Source of the DNA: Anaerolineales bacterium
GTDB lineage: Bacteria; Chloroflexota; Anaerolineae; Anaerolineales; UBA4823
Direction: 5' to 3'
NCBI GenBank assembly: GCA_003105035.1
Contig: PQAL01000036.1
Coordinates: 136,499 to 200,498 of the forward strand
DNA: 64,000 bases
Under the pieces are notes generated by a model, which saw only the letters and a list, made by a program, of their open reading frames with translations, did not search any database and was not told the origin of the DNA. Shown piece by piece: positions 8,472-16,761 of this stretch (its first letter is position 1; the number at the start of each line of letters is the position of its first letter). The position numbers and the translations under genes were made by a program.

Positions 8472-8511
8472 GAGAAAAGAGAATGCTCGGCCCTGGGCAT
8501 TCTCTTTTCTC
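8472..8511. terminator. Long inverted repeat after the dipeptidase gene
   Basis: GAGAAAAGAGAATGC (8472-8486) and its exact reverse complement (8497-8511) form a 15-bp stem with a ten-base loop. There is no long T-run beyond the stem, though the arm itself is pyrimidine-rich. It lies between convergent genes and could end transcription from both sides. Confidence 0.6.
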
Positions 8512-8577
8512 AAGAAACCAACCATTTTTGTTTCTAGTTTCTAGTGATTTACCTGGGTTATTAACAATTTCCAGTTA

Positions 8578-8811
8578 CTATGTGTGCACTTTCGCGTGCT
8601 CAAAAACCTGAGTGGTTTTTGTGCCTGTCGAAGCATTAATCTCTTTATGTGCTTCGAGCAGCTCTGCAGACATCGGCCAGGCTCTTCGCTCTGCCAGGCG
8701 GGCACGTTCATAAGCTTTATCCGCCATGGCAGCTCCTCTACAAAGTGCGAGAGTGAAAAAAAGCACTCCGGTAAAGATGAAAAGGATTATTCCAATCACG
8801 AACGCAGTCAT
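8578..8811 (-). CDS. Small single-span membrane protein, unknown function
   Basis: A 77-residue reading frame. Residues about 4-26 are strongly hydrophobic (GIILFIFTGVLFFTLALC), followed by a charged, probably cytoplasmic, helical tail with many Ala, Arg and Glu residues. GGAAAGGA lies seven bases before the ATG, which supports real translation. I do not recognise a family. Overlapping plus-strand frames here have no ribosome site and look like shadows. Confidence 0.55.
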   Translation of the reverse strand: MTAFVIGIILFIFTGVLFFTLALCRGAAMADKAYERARLAERRAWPMSAELLEAHKEINASTGTKTTQVFEHAKVHT

Positions 8812-9178
8812 ACTGGTATCCTTTCCGAATAACTATTTGAGCAGCAATGTTTATTTTACGTTAACCACCTTACAAAATCAAGTGCCAAACCTTGCATTAA
8901 TGCAAACATTATTGTTAATTCATCTTCAATTTATGTTATTTAAGCTTTCGATACTGATAAACAAGATCCGATATGGATTCAGTTACAATTTTTATGCCGT
9001 TTTATTTTTGGATAGCTATATTTTTTTCGTAGATTTGGATTTTGGAAAAATCGTTAATTTCGCGAGAATCTGAACTCCAGGCAGATTCTTTACATTCTCC
9101 TTAGAGAAATGAATTCCTCGAATAGAAACGCATATCCTATACAAAAGCTTCGCTTTACCAGGCTGTTAGTCACCCTGC
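8812..9178. other. AT-rich intergenic region
   Basis: About 370 bases without a convincing gene; much of 8840-9060 is conspicuously AT-rich. One plus-strand frame reaches into it from 8726 but has no ribosome site and low-complexity content. The region must hold the promoter of the small minus-strand gene at 8811. A hairpin is present at 9065-9089. Confidence 0.5.
9065..9089. other. Hairpin upstream of dinG
   Basis: AGAATCTG (9065-9072) and CAGATTCT (9082-9089) pair across a nine-base loop and are followed on the plus strand by TTTACATT. It might be a weak terminator protecting dinG from upstream transcription, or a protein site. Confidence 0.3.
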
Positions 9179-9187
9179 TGGTATAAT
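9179..9187 (+). promoter_or_regulatory. Extended -10 promoter abutting the dinG start
   Basis: TGGTATAAT ends seven bases before the ATG at 9195, so initiation is predicted at the A of the start codon. No Shine-Dalgarno is present. This is the clearest leaderless arrangement in the window. Confidence 0.55.
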
Positions 9188-9194
9188 CCGTCCC

Positions 9195-11990
9195 ATGGAT
9201 TCCATCGTTGCCATTGATATCGAAACCACCGGACTCGATCCGCAAAAAGATTCCATCATCGAGATCGGAGCAGTCCGTTTTTCGACAAGCCGTATCGAAG
9301 ATGAATGGAACTCCCTGATAAATCCAGGTCGCAAGATCCCACCATTCATCACTCAGCTGACCGGTATCAATGACCATATGGTCCTTGAAGCGCCTGCGAT
9401 TCAAAACATCTTACCTGACCTGCGTTCATTCGTAGGCGATTCCCCCATCCTCGGTCATAATGTCGGATTCGACCTCGCCTTTCTATACCGGCAAGGGCTA
9501 TTCAAAGCAAATGATCAGCTGGATACCTATGAAATTGCCTCCGTCCTGCTCCCAACCGCGGGGCGTTATAACCTGGGCTCATTGGGCCAGCAGTTGAATA
9601 TCCCCTTGCGGGCCAACCATCGCGCCTTAGATGATGCCCGGGTAACCTCAGCAGTCTATCGATCGCTACACGAAATCGGCATGCAATTACCAGTTCAGCT
9701 GCTGGCTGAGCTAGTCCGCCTGGGTGAAGGTCTGGATTGGGCAGGCTATGGTTTCTTCTATAACCTCTTACGATCCAGGTCGAAAGAGACGATTTCTGCC
9801 CGGCAGGTCAGGCAGGGGTATTCGGGACCAATTTTTGAAGCATACCACGTCCGCGATGTCTCGCCGCTCACACCTAACCCCCAGCTCAGCCCACTCGATC
9901 CCGATGAAGTCGCATCTGCCCTAGAGCCTGGTGGAATTTTCTATCACCACTTCCCTAATTATGAGCACCGGCCCCAGCAGATCGAGATGCTCAGGGCGGT
10001 CACTCGTGCCCTCACAGAAAATCGCCACTTACTGGTCGAAGCAGGCACCGGTACCGGCAAAAGTATGGCTTACCTGCTACCGTCTGCGTTGTGGGCTGTA
10101 AAAAATGGTCAGCGAGTGGTCATATCCACGAATACCATTAACTTGCAAGACCAGCTGATCAATAAAGATATTCCTGACCTATGCCAGGCGATGGGATTGA
10201 ACCTTTCGGCTGCGGTGATGAAAGGCCGCTCAAATTACCTCTGCCCGCGCCGCCTCGAAAACATGCGCCGGCGTGGACCTGGTAACGCTGACGAGATCCG
10301 TGTTTTGGGTAAGGTGCTTGTCTGGTTGCTCTCGACTAATACCGGCGACCGCAATGAGCTTAATCTAAACGGATTGGTTGAACGCGATATCTGGCTTCGC
10401 CTGTCAGCGGATGACGAAGGCTGTACCACAGAAAACTGTATCAAGCGTGGCGGGATCTGCCCTTTCTATCGCGCTCGTCAGGCGGCTCTGGCTGCCCATA
10501 TTCTGATCGTTAATCATGCTTTACTGCTGGCAGATGTTGCCACCGGAAACCGTGTTCTCCCCGAATATAACTACTTGATCGTAGATGAGGCGCATCACCT
10601 GGAAGAAGCTACCACCAGTGCTCTAAGCTTTAAAACTACTGAGTATCTACTTGATCGCGCCATGCGTGAGCTGGGTAGTCCAAATTCAGGCGCGCTTGGT
10701 AAGCTGATTGGTATCCTGGAAGGAAATGTTTTGCCTTCCGACTTTGCAGCCATTAACCGCTACATCCAACAAGCGACAGATCTGGCATTTCATTTTCAAA
10801 CATCAACCCAGGCATTCTTCCGCTCCATCGAAGAGTTTCTTTTCGAGCAACGTGAAGGCAATGACATCGGTATGTATGCTCACCAGGAGCGTATCCTACC
10901 TGCCACCCGTACGCAACCTGCCTGGGCCGATGTTGAAGCTGCCTGGGAAGAATGTGACGCATCGCTAAAACCATTAGTTGACAACCTGGCAGGATTGCTT
11001 CAGGCGTTGGGTGAAATTGCCGAAACCCTGCCTGAAGAGGATGATGATACCATCTCCAACCTGAGGAGCCTCTATCTCAGGTTAGTCGAGATCCAGAATA
11101 ACTTGTATTCCCTGGTATTCGAACCGAAGCCTGAATCCATCTATTGGTTTGAGATTCAACCCAACAGCCGGCAGATTTCCTTGAACGCAGCTCCGCTGAA
11201 TATCGGACCCCTGATGCAGAAGTACTTGTGGAACGAAAAATCTGCTGTGATTCTCACCTCAGCGACACTTACCACGGCCGGTGAATTCAATTACCTTAAA
11301 GGCAGGCTTTACGCGAATGAGGCCTATGAGCTGGCTGTCGGTTCTCCGTTCGATTATGAAACTTCGGTATTATTGTATATTGCAAACGATATCCCTGAAC
11401 CTTCCGATCGCTCTGGCCATCAACGCGCAGTCGAGCAAGGCATCCTGAACCTGTGCCTTGCCACCGGGGGTAAGGCCCTGGTTCTTTTCACCTCATACGA
11501 CCAGCTGCGCCGGACTTACAACAGCATAAAAGATTTACTTAGCCGTAAAAATATCCAGGTCTATCTTCAGGGCGAGGGTGCCTCAGCAAGCTCTCTCCTG
11601 GAAAATTTCAAGGTGGAGGAACGTGCTGTACTCTTCGGAACCCGTGCTTTTTGGGAAGGTGTGGATGTGCCCGGAGCAGCTTTATCGGTGCTGGTCATCG
11701 TGAAGCTCCCCTTTGATGTGCCTTCTGATCCGATCGTAGCCGCTCGTTCGGAGACATTTGAAGACCCCTTTACGCAATACTCCTTACCCGAAGCCATCTT
11801 GCGTTTCCGGCAGGGGTTCGGCCGTCTGATCCGCACCCAATCTGATCGTGGCATCGTGGCAATCTTCGATCGGCGCATCATGTCAAAACGTTATGGCCGG
11901 CTTTTCACCGATTCTCTCCCCACCTGCACCACCCGGGTAGGTCCTGCCTCTGAACTCCCCAAGCTGGCAGTTCGCTGGCTAAATCTATGA
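9195..11990 (+). CDS. dinG: DinG-family ATP-dependent DNA helicase with N-terminal DnaQ-type 3'-5' exonuclease
   Basis: 931 residues. The first about 165 form a DEDDh exonuclease: VAIDIETTGLD carries Asp8 and Glu10, ILGHNVGFDLAF the third acidic residue and HRALDDARV the His/Asp pair. The rest is a superfamily 2 XPD-like helicase: AGTGTGKS (Walker A, about 283-290), VDEAHHLEEA (DEAH, about 460) and a C-terminal GTRAFWEGVDVPG and RQGFGRLIRT. Cysteines in YLCPRRLE, EGCTTENC and GGICPF are spaced like the Fe-S ligands of XPD/DinG helicases. Proteins of this fused kind are thought to unwind and trim DNA or R-loops in repair. The start is fixed by the adjacent -10 box. Confidence 0.92.
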   Translation: MDSIVAIDIETTGLDPQKDSIIEIGAVRFSTSRIEDEWNSLINPGRKIPPFITQLTGINDHMVLEAPAIQNILPDLRSFVGDSPILGHNVGFDLAFLYRQGLFKANDQLDTYEIASVLLPTAGRYNLGSLGQQLNIPLRANHRALDDARVTSAVYRSLHEIGMQLPVQLLAELVRLGEGLDWAGYGFFYNLLRSRSKETISARQVRQGYSGPIFEAYHVRDVSPLTPNPQLSPLDPDEVASALEPGGIFYHHFPNYEHRPQQIEMLRAVTRALTENRHLLVEAGTGTGKSMAYLLPSALWAVKNGQRVVISTNTINLQDQLINKDIPDLCQAMGLNLSAAVMKGRSNYLCPRRLENMRRRGPGNADEIRVLGKVLVWLLSTNTGDRNELNLNGLVERDIWLRLSADDEGCTTENCIKRGGICPFYRARQAALAAHILIVNHALLLADVATGNRVLPEYNYLIVDEAHHLEEATTSALSFKTTEYLLDRAMRELGSPNSGALGKLIGILEGNVLPSDFAAINRYIQQATDLAFHFQTSTQAFFRSIEEFLFEQREGNDIGMYAHQERILPATRTQPAWADVEAAWEECDASLKPLVDNLAGLLQALGEIAETLPEEDDDTISNLRSLYLRLVEIQNNLYSLVFEPKPESIYWFEIQPNSRQISLNAAPLNIGPLMQKYLWNEKSAVILTSATLTTAGEFNYLKGRLYANEAYELAVGSPFDYETSVLLYIANDIPEPSDRSGHQRAVEQGILNLCLATGGKALVLFTSYDQLRRTYNSIKDLLSRKNIQVYLQGEGASASSLLENFKVEERAVLFGTRAFWEGVDVPGAALSVLVIVKLPFDVPSDPIVAARSETFEDPFTQYSLPEAILRFRQGFGRLIRTQSDRGIVAIFDRRIMSKRYGRLFTDSLPTCTTRVGPASELPKLAVRWLNL

Positions 11991-12012
11991 TACTAACCTA
12001 AGTATTGCTGTG

Positions 12013-12624
12013 TTATCTTTCCCGGGGGGTTTCTCCGGGGAGGTTCAGCTCACCTCCGTCTTTGCGATAAAACACCAGTACCGTGCTCCCGTAATGCCTT
12101 TGGTCAAACTCCACCAAGTTCTCAAGAGGTAGTTCTTCACCAATCGGTTTGTATTCGATCGGGTGGATCTGCACGATCAACCAGGCATCATCAGATAGCC
12201 AGGCAGGTTGCCGGTCAATTAATACCAATGACTTGCTCCACATCTCCTTGTACTGAGGGGGAGCAATAAAAATGTAGTCGAACGACTGGTTGGGGGCCCG
12301 GTCAAGCAGGCTGAAGGCATCTCCCTGGTTCACTATTGCCCCTTGCTCGAGGCCGGTGATTTTGAGGTTTTCGCGGATGATGGTGTATGCCTGCCGGTTG
12401 AGTTCATTGAACTGTACAAAAGCCGCCCCCCTGCTCAACGCTTCAATGCCGACACTGCCCGTGCCCGCGAACAGGTCTAAAAATGATGCCCCTACAATGT
12501 CAGGCCCGATGATGTTGAAAAGTGCCTGCCTGACCTTGTCGGTGATTGGCCTGGTTGTGTCTCCAGGCACCGAGCGGATCCGCCGGCCACGTGCTTTACC
12601 CCCAATGATCCTGAGATCACTCAT
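12013..12624 (-). CDS. rsmD: 16S rRNA (guanine(966)-N2)-methyltransferase RsmD
   Basis: 203 residues from the ATG at 12624; an in-frame upstream start would add 20 non-family residues lying inside the preceding gene. MSDLRIIGGKARGRRIRSVP is the classical RsmD N-terminus, TRPITDKVRQALFNII follows, and the SAM-binding motif is DLFAGTGSVGIEALSRGA. The catalytic motif IV, normally (N/D)PP(Y/F), reads IAPPQY here, so the acidic/amide residue is replaced. It methylates G966 in the 30S P-site region in other bacteria. The start overlaps the end of the UroD-like gene by eight bases, so translation is likely coupled. Confidence 0.85.
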   Translation of the reverse strand: MSDLRIIGGKARGRRIRSVPGDTTRPITDKVRQALFNIIGPDIVGASFLDLFAGTGSVGIEALSRGAAFVQFNELNRQAYTIIRENLKITGLEQGAIVNQGDAFSLLDRAPNQSFDYIFIAPPQYKEMWSKSLVLIDRQPAWLSDDAWLIVQIHPIEYKPIGEELPLENLVEFDQRHYGSTVLVFYRKDGGELNLPGETPRER

Positions 12625-13612
12625 GCCGTGCGGCCTGCAAAGCAGCCAGGATATTTGCGGATGGCGTCGTGGTTTGCAGCACACAACCCGTCCCCAGGAT
12701 AAAGCGCTGGTTTGCAGTACTCAAGATCGCATCACGCGCTTCTGAATGCACATGTTCGGGTGTACCCAGCTCCATTGTCGCGGTGCGTTGCAGCCCACCA
12801 CACACCACGCCTGGGAATAGTTCCTTTCCTTCTTTTAAAGACGGATAAGTTTCACGGTCATGCCAGTTGATCACTTGTACGGGGTAATCGGTAAAGACAT
12901 TGAACATGACATGATTGCCATGCAGATGGATCATATTCAGCCATTTATCACGCACAGCGGAGAGGATTTCTAAGTCAAGCATCTTACCAAATTGCTTATA
13001 CTCAGCTTCAGATAACAACTGATAGTTCCCATGTTGAACTGCGTAGAATACCCCGGCATTCCCTGTTTGGCTGGCGGCTTCAATAAAACTGCGTGTGGTT
13101 TCGGCAATCACTTTTAAACCTGCCAGCACCGCCTCCGGATATTGGCGGATGTGTACCAGCAGGGCTTCTCCACCAACCAGGTTTTTAGCCTGAGCAAGTG
13201 GACTGAAGATGGTCTGAAGGATGGGAACGTCTGGCCCGAGTTCATTGCATATTATTTTTAAGCATGAGAGCTGTTCACCTAAATACCCTTTATAAGGATC
13301 CAATACTGGAAGCTTGAGCCAATCTTCGGGGGTATGGATTACCCGGCGTGTATACTGCCTGGTTCCCTCTGAGTTTCCCTGCCATTCATCTTCTGCACCC
13401 CAATCTTTAATGCAGAATGAAGAAGCAGGTGTCACCTTAACCAGGTCGAAATCATATGTTTTCTGAAAGCTGATCACCGCATTTGCCAGGCTCTCGGGAG
13501 ATTGATCATCTACCGGGAAATGTCGCCAAAGGGCAACTGGTGTATCTTCACGGCTTTCTCCATTCAAGCATTTTTCTATTCGCTCTCGATGCGTAATGTT
13601 TTTCTTACCCAA
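12617..13612 (-). CDS. Uroporphyrinogen decarboxylase-family protein (corrinoid methyltransferase type)
   Basis: A 331-residue TIM-barrel protein of the UroD/MtaA superfamily. It lacks the RQAGRY signature of true HemE near the N-terminus and instead reads TPVALWRHFPVDDQSPESLA, as in UroD-like methyltransferases that move methyl groups to or from corrinoid proteins. A His-rich IHLHGNH motif near residue 237 and a GTGCVLQ cysteine near the C-terminus occupy positions where MtaA-type enzymes bind zinc (His-x-Cys and Cys). The start is a TTG at 13612 with GGGAG eight bases upstream; no ATG or GTG fits. Substrate unknown. A corrinoid protein is encoded at 26947, a possible but unproven partner. 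Confidence 0.75.
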   Translation of the reverse strand: MGKKNITHRERIEKCLNGESREDTPVALWRHFPVDDQSPESLANAVISFQKTYDFDLVKVTPASSFCIKDWGAEDEWQGNSEGTRQYTRRVIHTPEDWLKLPVLDPYKGYLGEQLSCLKIICNELGPDVPILQTIFSPLAQAKNLVGGEALLVHIRQYPEAVLAGLKVIAETTRSFIEAASQTGNAGVFYAVQHGNYQLLSEAEYKQFGKMLDLEILSAVRDKWLNMIHLHGNHVMFNVFTDYPVQVINWHDRETYPSLKEGKELFPGVVCGGLQRTATMELGTPEHVHSEARDAILSTANQRFILGTGCVLQTTTPSANILAALQAARHE

Positions 13613-13677
13613 CTCGTTTTCTCCCTTCGATCACACGACCACCACTTAGCAGGCACCTTGCGGGGTAAATCCGGTAA

Positions 13678-14877
13678 TTATTTTGCATCATTTATGGTTG
13701 AGTCCACAGCTGTGTTAATCTCATCTTCTTCACTGGATTGCTCAGATAGATATTTTTCAATGAATTGAGACCGTCGCATTCGTAACGCCATCGGTGCAAT
13801 GACCTGTAAGTCATCCACAGTCACTTCCTTACGGTTGTCCAATGCTGCCAGAGCTTTCATGCCCTCAAACATAGTGATTTCCGCCCGCAGAGAATCAATC
13901 TTCAAGCTTTTAATCAATTTCAAACCCTGATTGTAAAGTAGTTCAGAGATACAAACTTCCGCTAGAATGTCACGCGCTAGCTGGACTTCACCCTGAGCAA
14001 TCATGGTTTCATCCTTATATTCCTGTATCACTTTGTGCGGATTCTTCAAGAAAGCCTGAGCTCTTTGATAAGCTTCCAGGCGGTCGTGGTTATCTTCCAA
14101 ACCTCGCACGACAACACGTAATCCGAAACGGTCCATGATCTGCGGCCGTAGACGGCCTTCTTCTGGGTTCATTGTGCCGACCAGCATGAAACGTGACCGA
14201 TATGTGGCGGTATTAGTCCCTCGCTTGACTGTATAGGATCCATACGCGGCAGCATCCAAGATGGCATCGACCACATCATCAGAAAGAAGGTTGACTTCGT
14301 CGACCAGCAGTAAGTTGCGGTCGGCGTGCGATAGGATTCCGTGCTGCAACCGCAGGCGTTGGGTACCCAAATCCGTTTCATTGGTTGCCCCGACCACATC
14401 TTCAATGCGGGCATTCAAGGGCAGCTCAACCAGCCTGATTTTATCCATTGCAGCCAATGGCTCACCCATGGCATATTTCCTGGCACAGCTCGGGCACACC
14501 GCATCGATTCCACCCGCTTCAATATCTTCTGGCATGCAGCCGTAGAAACACAAGCTGCGTGGGATTTCTGGCACCAGGTCTACCAAACCTCGGATGGCGG
14601 TCGTTTTACCCGTGCCGCGTGGTCCTATCAGCAGCACACCTCCGATCGCCGGATTGATCAAAGCAAGCAAGAGCGCATATTTCATCTCTACCTGACCAAC
14701 CAGCGCCAGGAAAGGAAAAGGCAAGCTCTCAACCAATCCACTATCCGGCTGTGATTGAGCTTCAACCAGATCCTTGCCTGTGGTATGCGCCAGGAGTGCT
14801 TTTAACGATGGGAATTTACTTGCCGTTCCAATTGGATCTTCGGGTAGTCCGGGTTGCTCGGAGGATTCATTATCCAT
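13678..14877 (-). CDS. ChlI/BchI-like AAA+ ATPase
   Basis: 399 residues. LIGPRGTGKTTAIR is Walker A (about residues 84-92), LLLVDEVNLL Walker B (about 189-198), and FMLVGTMNPEEGRLRPQIMD the sensor region with arginine finger, all characteristic of the magnesium chelatase I subunit group. Four cysteines (110, 114, 128 and 131; the last pair in CPSC) sit in the insert after Walker A and may bind metal. No ChlD (VWA) or ChlH gene is nearby and no chlorophyll genes are seen, so a generic chelatase or MoxR-like remodelling role is as likely as Mg insertion. It begins 17 bases after a small repeat protein gene, probably one operon. Confidence 0.82.
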   Translation of the reverse strand: MDNESSEQPGLPEDPIGTASKFPSLKALLAHTTGKDLVEAQSQPDSGLVESLPFPFLALVGQVEMKYALLLALINPAIGGVLLIGPRGTGKTTAIRGLVDLVPEIPRSLCFYGCMPEDIEAGGIDAVCPSCARKYAMGEPLAAMDKIRLVELPLNARIEDVVGATNETDLGTQRLRLQHGILSHADRNLLLVDEVNLLSDDVVDAILDAAAYGSYTVKRGTNTATYRSRFMLVGTMNPEEGRLRPQIMDRFGLRVVVRGLEDNHDRLEAYQRAQAFLKNPHKVIQEYKDETMIAQGEVQLARDILAEVCISELLYNQGLKLIKSLKIDSLRAEITMFEGMKALAALDNRKEVTVDDLQVIAPMALRMRRSQFIEKYLSEQSSEEDEINTAVDSTINDAK

Positions 14878-14894
14878 AGGTGTTGCTCAGGTGA

Positions 14895-15278
14895 TTAATC
14901 CATGTCCTCGCGCAGCTCACCAAAATCGACGGGAGGCATCATATCAGGACGGTCCAGTAAAACATCCATCTCTCCGAAGGTTAATTCCGGCATCATCGGT
15001 GCCAGGGGAGAGATGGCCGGTGGCTTGATCCGTAAAGTGAAAGGCGGAATAATATCCATGCGTGGCCGATTGTACCCATCTGCCAACTTTCGCAGGATGC
15101 GTGGACCTTCTGCCAGCCAACCGACGTAATGACCATGTGTAGAATAAATGATTCGGTCGGATGATACCCAACCGATCCATTCACCTTCGCAATTAAAAAT
15201 ATAGGGGTATGCCATAAATGCGCCTACATCGCCATTGGTCATATAGATGGGGACGAGCGGTGTCTCGGTTATCATCAT
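14895..15278 (-). CDS. Small protein with beta-strand IY/GW repeats, unknown function
   Basis: 127 residues. The first about 65 show a repeating pattern of an aromatic pair, a Gly turn and a GW or GWL ending (PIYMTNGDVGAF, YIFNCEGEWIGWV, IIYSTHGHYVGWL, PRILRK), which resembles the four-fold beta-flower type of small domain; I cannot confirm that without a search. The C-terminal half is rich in Pro and Met (IIPPFTLRIKPPAISPLAPM), ending in an acidic tail. AGGTG lies just before two consecutive ATGs. It is 17 bases upstream of the ChlI-like ATPase, hinting at a functional pair. Confidence 0.65.
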   Translation of the reverse strand: MMITETPLVPIYMTNGDVGAFMAYPYIFNCEGEWIGWVSSDRIIYSTHGHYVGWLAEGPRILRKLADGYNRPRMDIIPPFTLRIKPPAISPLAPMMPELTFGEMDVLLDRPDMMPPVDFGELREDMD

Positions 15279-15335
15279 TCACCTGTCCGTCAATATCGCC
15301 TTACTAAACCTTTGATTAATCATTGAGTACACAAT

Positions 15336-15800
15336 TTATGATTCTACATCACTATAAGTCCAGTAACGGTTGGCAAAGAAATTCCAAAATAATACAATCA
15401 CTACCGCAATTGCCAGGGTGAGGTTTTCGCCCATCATATCTGCTGGAAGGATCAATAACTTTTGGGGTAACAGGCTACATAATTTACTGATAACCGGCTC
15501 CAGGAACTTTAATATCGGTATGCGGATAAACAACCCAATTGTATTGATCAACGCAAACTGGAGTAGCTGCCGAAAGAGAGGTTTTGAGCGGGAATCAGGA
15601 TAAGTCCAGTACCGGTTCCAGAAAAAGTTACTCAGGATGGCGCAGATGAAAGAAATAGATCCAGCCCAAACATATGGCATCCCAAATAACCGGTGCAATA
15701 CGTTTTCAATGCCGAAGTCAACCACCGCACCAAATGTACCAACGACCAGGAAACGGAAAAACCTGGTCCGTTCGCGCTGATTTACCAATAATACCGTCAT
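15336..15800 (-). CDS. GtrA-family membrane protein
   Basis: 154 residues with four hydrophobic segments and the GtrA hallmarks [20 protein letters not shown] at the N-terminus and two copies of an NRYWTY motif (after helix 2 and at the C-terminus). GtrA proteins are linked to transfer of undecaprenyl-linked sugars across the membrane for cell-surface polysaccharides. It overlaps the upstream UDP-glucuronate decarboxylase gene by four bases (ATGA), so the two are coupled and should serve the same envelope glycan. Confidence 0.87.
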   Translation of the reverse strand: MTVLLVNQRERTRFFRFLVVGTFGAVVDFGIENVLHRLFGMPYVWAGSISFICAILSNFFWNRYWTYPDSRSKPLFRQLLQFALINTIGLFIRIPILKFLEPVISKLCSLLPQKLLILPADMMGENLTLAIAVVIVLFWNFFANRYWTYSDVES

Positions 15801-16756
15801 GCAATACCCAATTTGCTTTTGAAATAGGGGATGGTTTTGAGTAATCCCTCATCGATACTGATCTTCGGTTCCCAACCTAAGATGGTCTGAGCTCGGGTGA
15901 TATCCGGGCGCCTGCGTTGAGGGTCGCTCTCTAAACGATCGGCTTTTTTGTAGATAATCCCGGCTTTATTTTTTACCAGTGCATTGATTCTTTCAGCGAA
16001 CTCTAGGATCGTCAGCTCAACCGGGTTTCCAATATTGACGGGCATATGCTCGTCAGATAATAACAGCCTGACAATTCCTTCGATCAAATCATCCACATAG
16101 CAAAAACTACGCGTTTGTTGACCATCACCATATACGGTCAGTGGCTCACCTCTCAATGCTTGCTGCATGAAATTCGGCACCACCCGGCCGTCATCCAGGT
16201 GCATCCGGGGGCCATAGGTGTTGAAAATCCGCACGATTCGGGTGTCGATCCCGTGGAAGCGATGATATGCCATGGTTAAAGCTTCGGCGAAGCGTTTGGC
16301 TTCGTCATACACCGATCTTGCCCCAATCGGATCGACATGCCCCCAGTAACTTTCAGTTTGAGGATGTTCCAACGGGTCACCATAAATTTCACTCGTGCTT
16401 GCTAATAAGAATCTGGCACCATTCGCCCGCGCCAATCCCAGGGTGTTGTGCGTCCCAAGTGCGCCAGCTTTCATCGTTTGGATGGGGAGATTTACATACC
16501 CGTAAGGTGACTTTGGATTGGGACTTGCCGGTGAAGCAAAGTGTAGCACCGCATCCAGCTTCCCAGGGACAAAGATAAAATTGGACACATCATGGCGGAT
16601 GAAGGAAAAGTTTTGATTGCTCGATAAGTGGGCAATATTCTCAGGGCTGCCGGTGATGAAATTATCCATACCTACCACCACATGCCCATTCCCTAACAAC
16701 CGTTCGCACAGATGGCTTCCGAGAAAGCCCGCTGCTCCTGTAATCAATATCCTCAT
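15797..16756 (-). CDS. UDP-glucuronate decarboxylase (UDP-xylose synthase)
   Basis: A 319-residue extended short-chain dehydrogenase. [19 protein letters not shown] is the NAD-binding Rossmann motif, [11 protein letters not shown] holds the catalytic Tyr-x-x-x-Lys, and [20 protein letters not shown] plus [18 protein letters not shown] are characteristic of UDP-glucuronate decarboxylases, which make UDP-xylose. I chose the ATG at 16756 because GGAG lies nine bases upstream; an in-frame TTG at 16771 is inside the preceding gene. It sits between a lipoprotein gene and gtrA, consistent with cell-surface polysaccharide assembly. Confidence 0.88.
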   Translation of the reverse strand: MRILITGAAGFLGSHLCERLLGNGHVVVGMDNFITGSPENIAHLSSNQNFSFIRHDVSNFIFVPGKLDAVLHFASPASPNPKSPYGYVNLPIQTMKAGALGTHNTLGLARANGARFLLASTSEIYGDPLEHPQTESYWGHVDPIGARSVYDEAKRFAEALTMAYHRFHGIDTRIVRIFNTYGPRMHLDDGRVVPNFMQQALRGEPLTVYGDGQQTRSFCYVDDLIEGIVRLLLSDEHMPVNIGNPVELTILEFAERINALVKNKAGIIYKKADRLESDPQRRRPDITRAQTILGWEPKISIDEGLLKTIPYFKSKLGIA

Positions 16757-16761
16757 CCCAT

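Noticed and set aside
12617-13612. Annotation as heme-pathway HemE
   Set aside because: The HemE N-terminal signature is absent and motifs fit UroD-like methyltransferases better.
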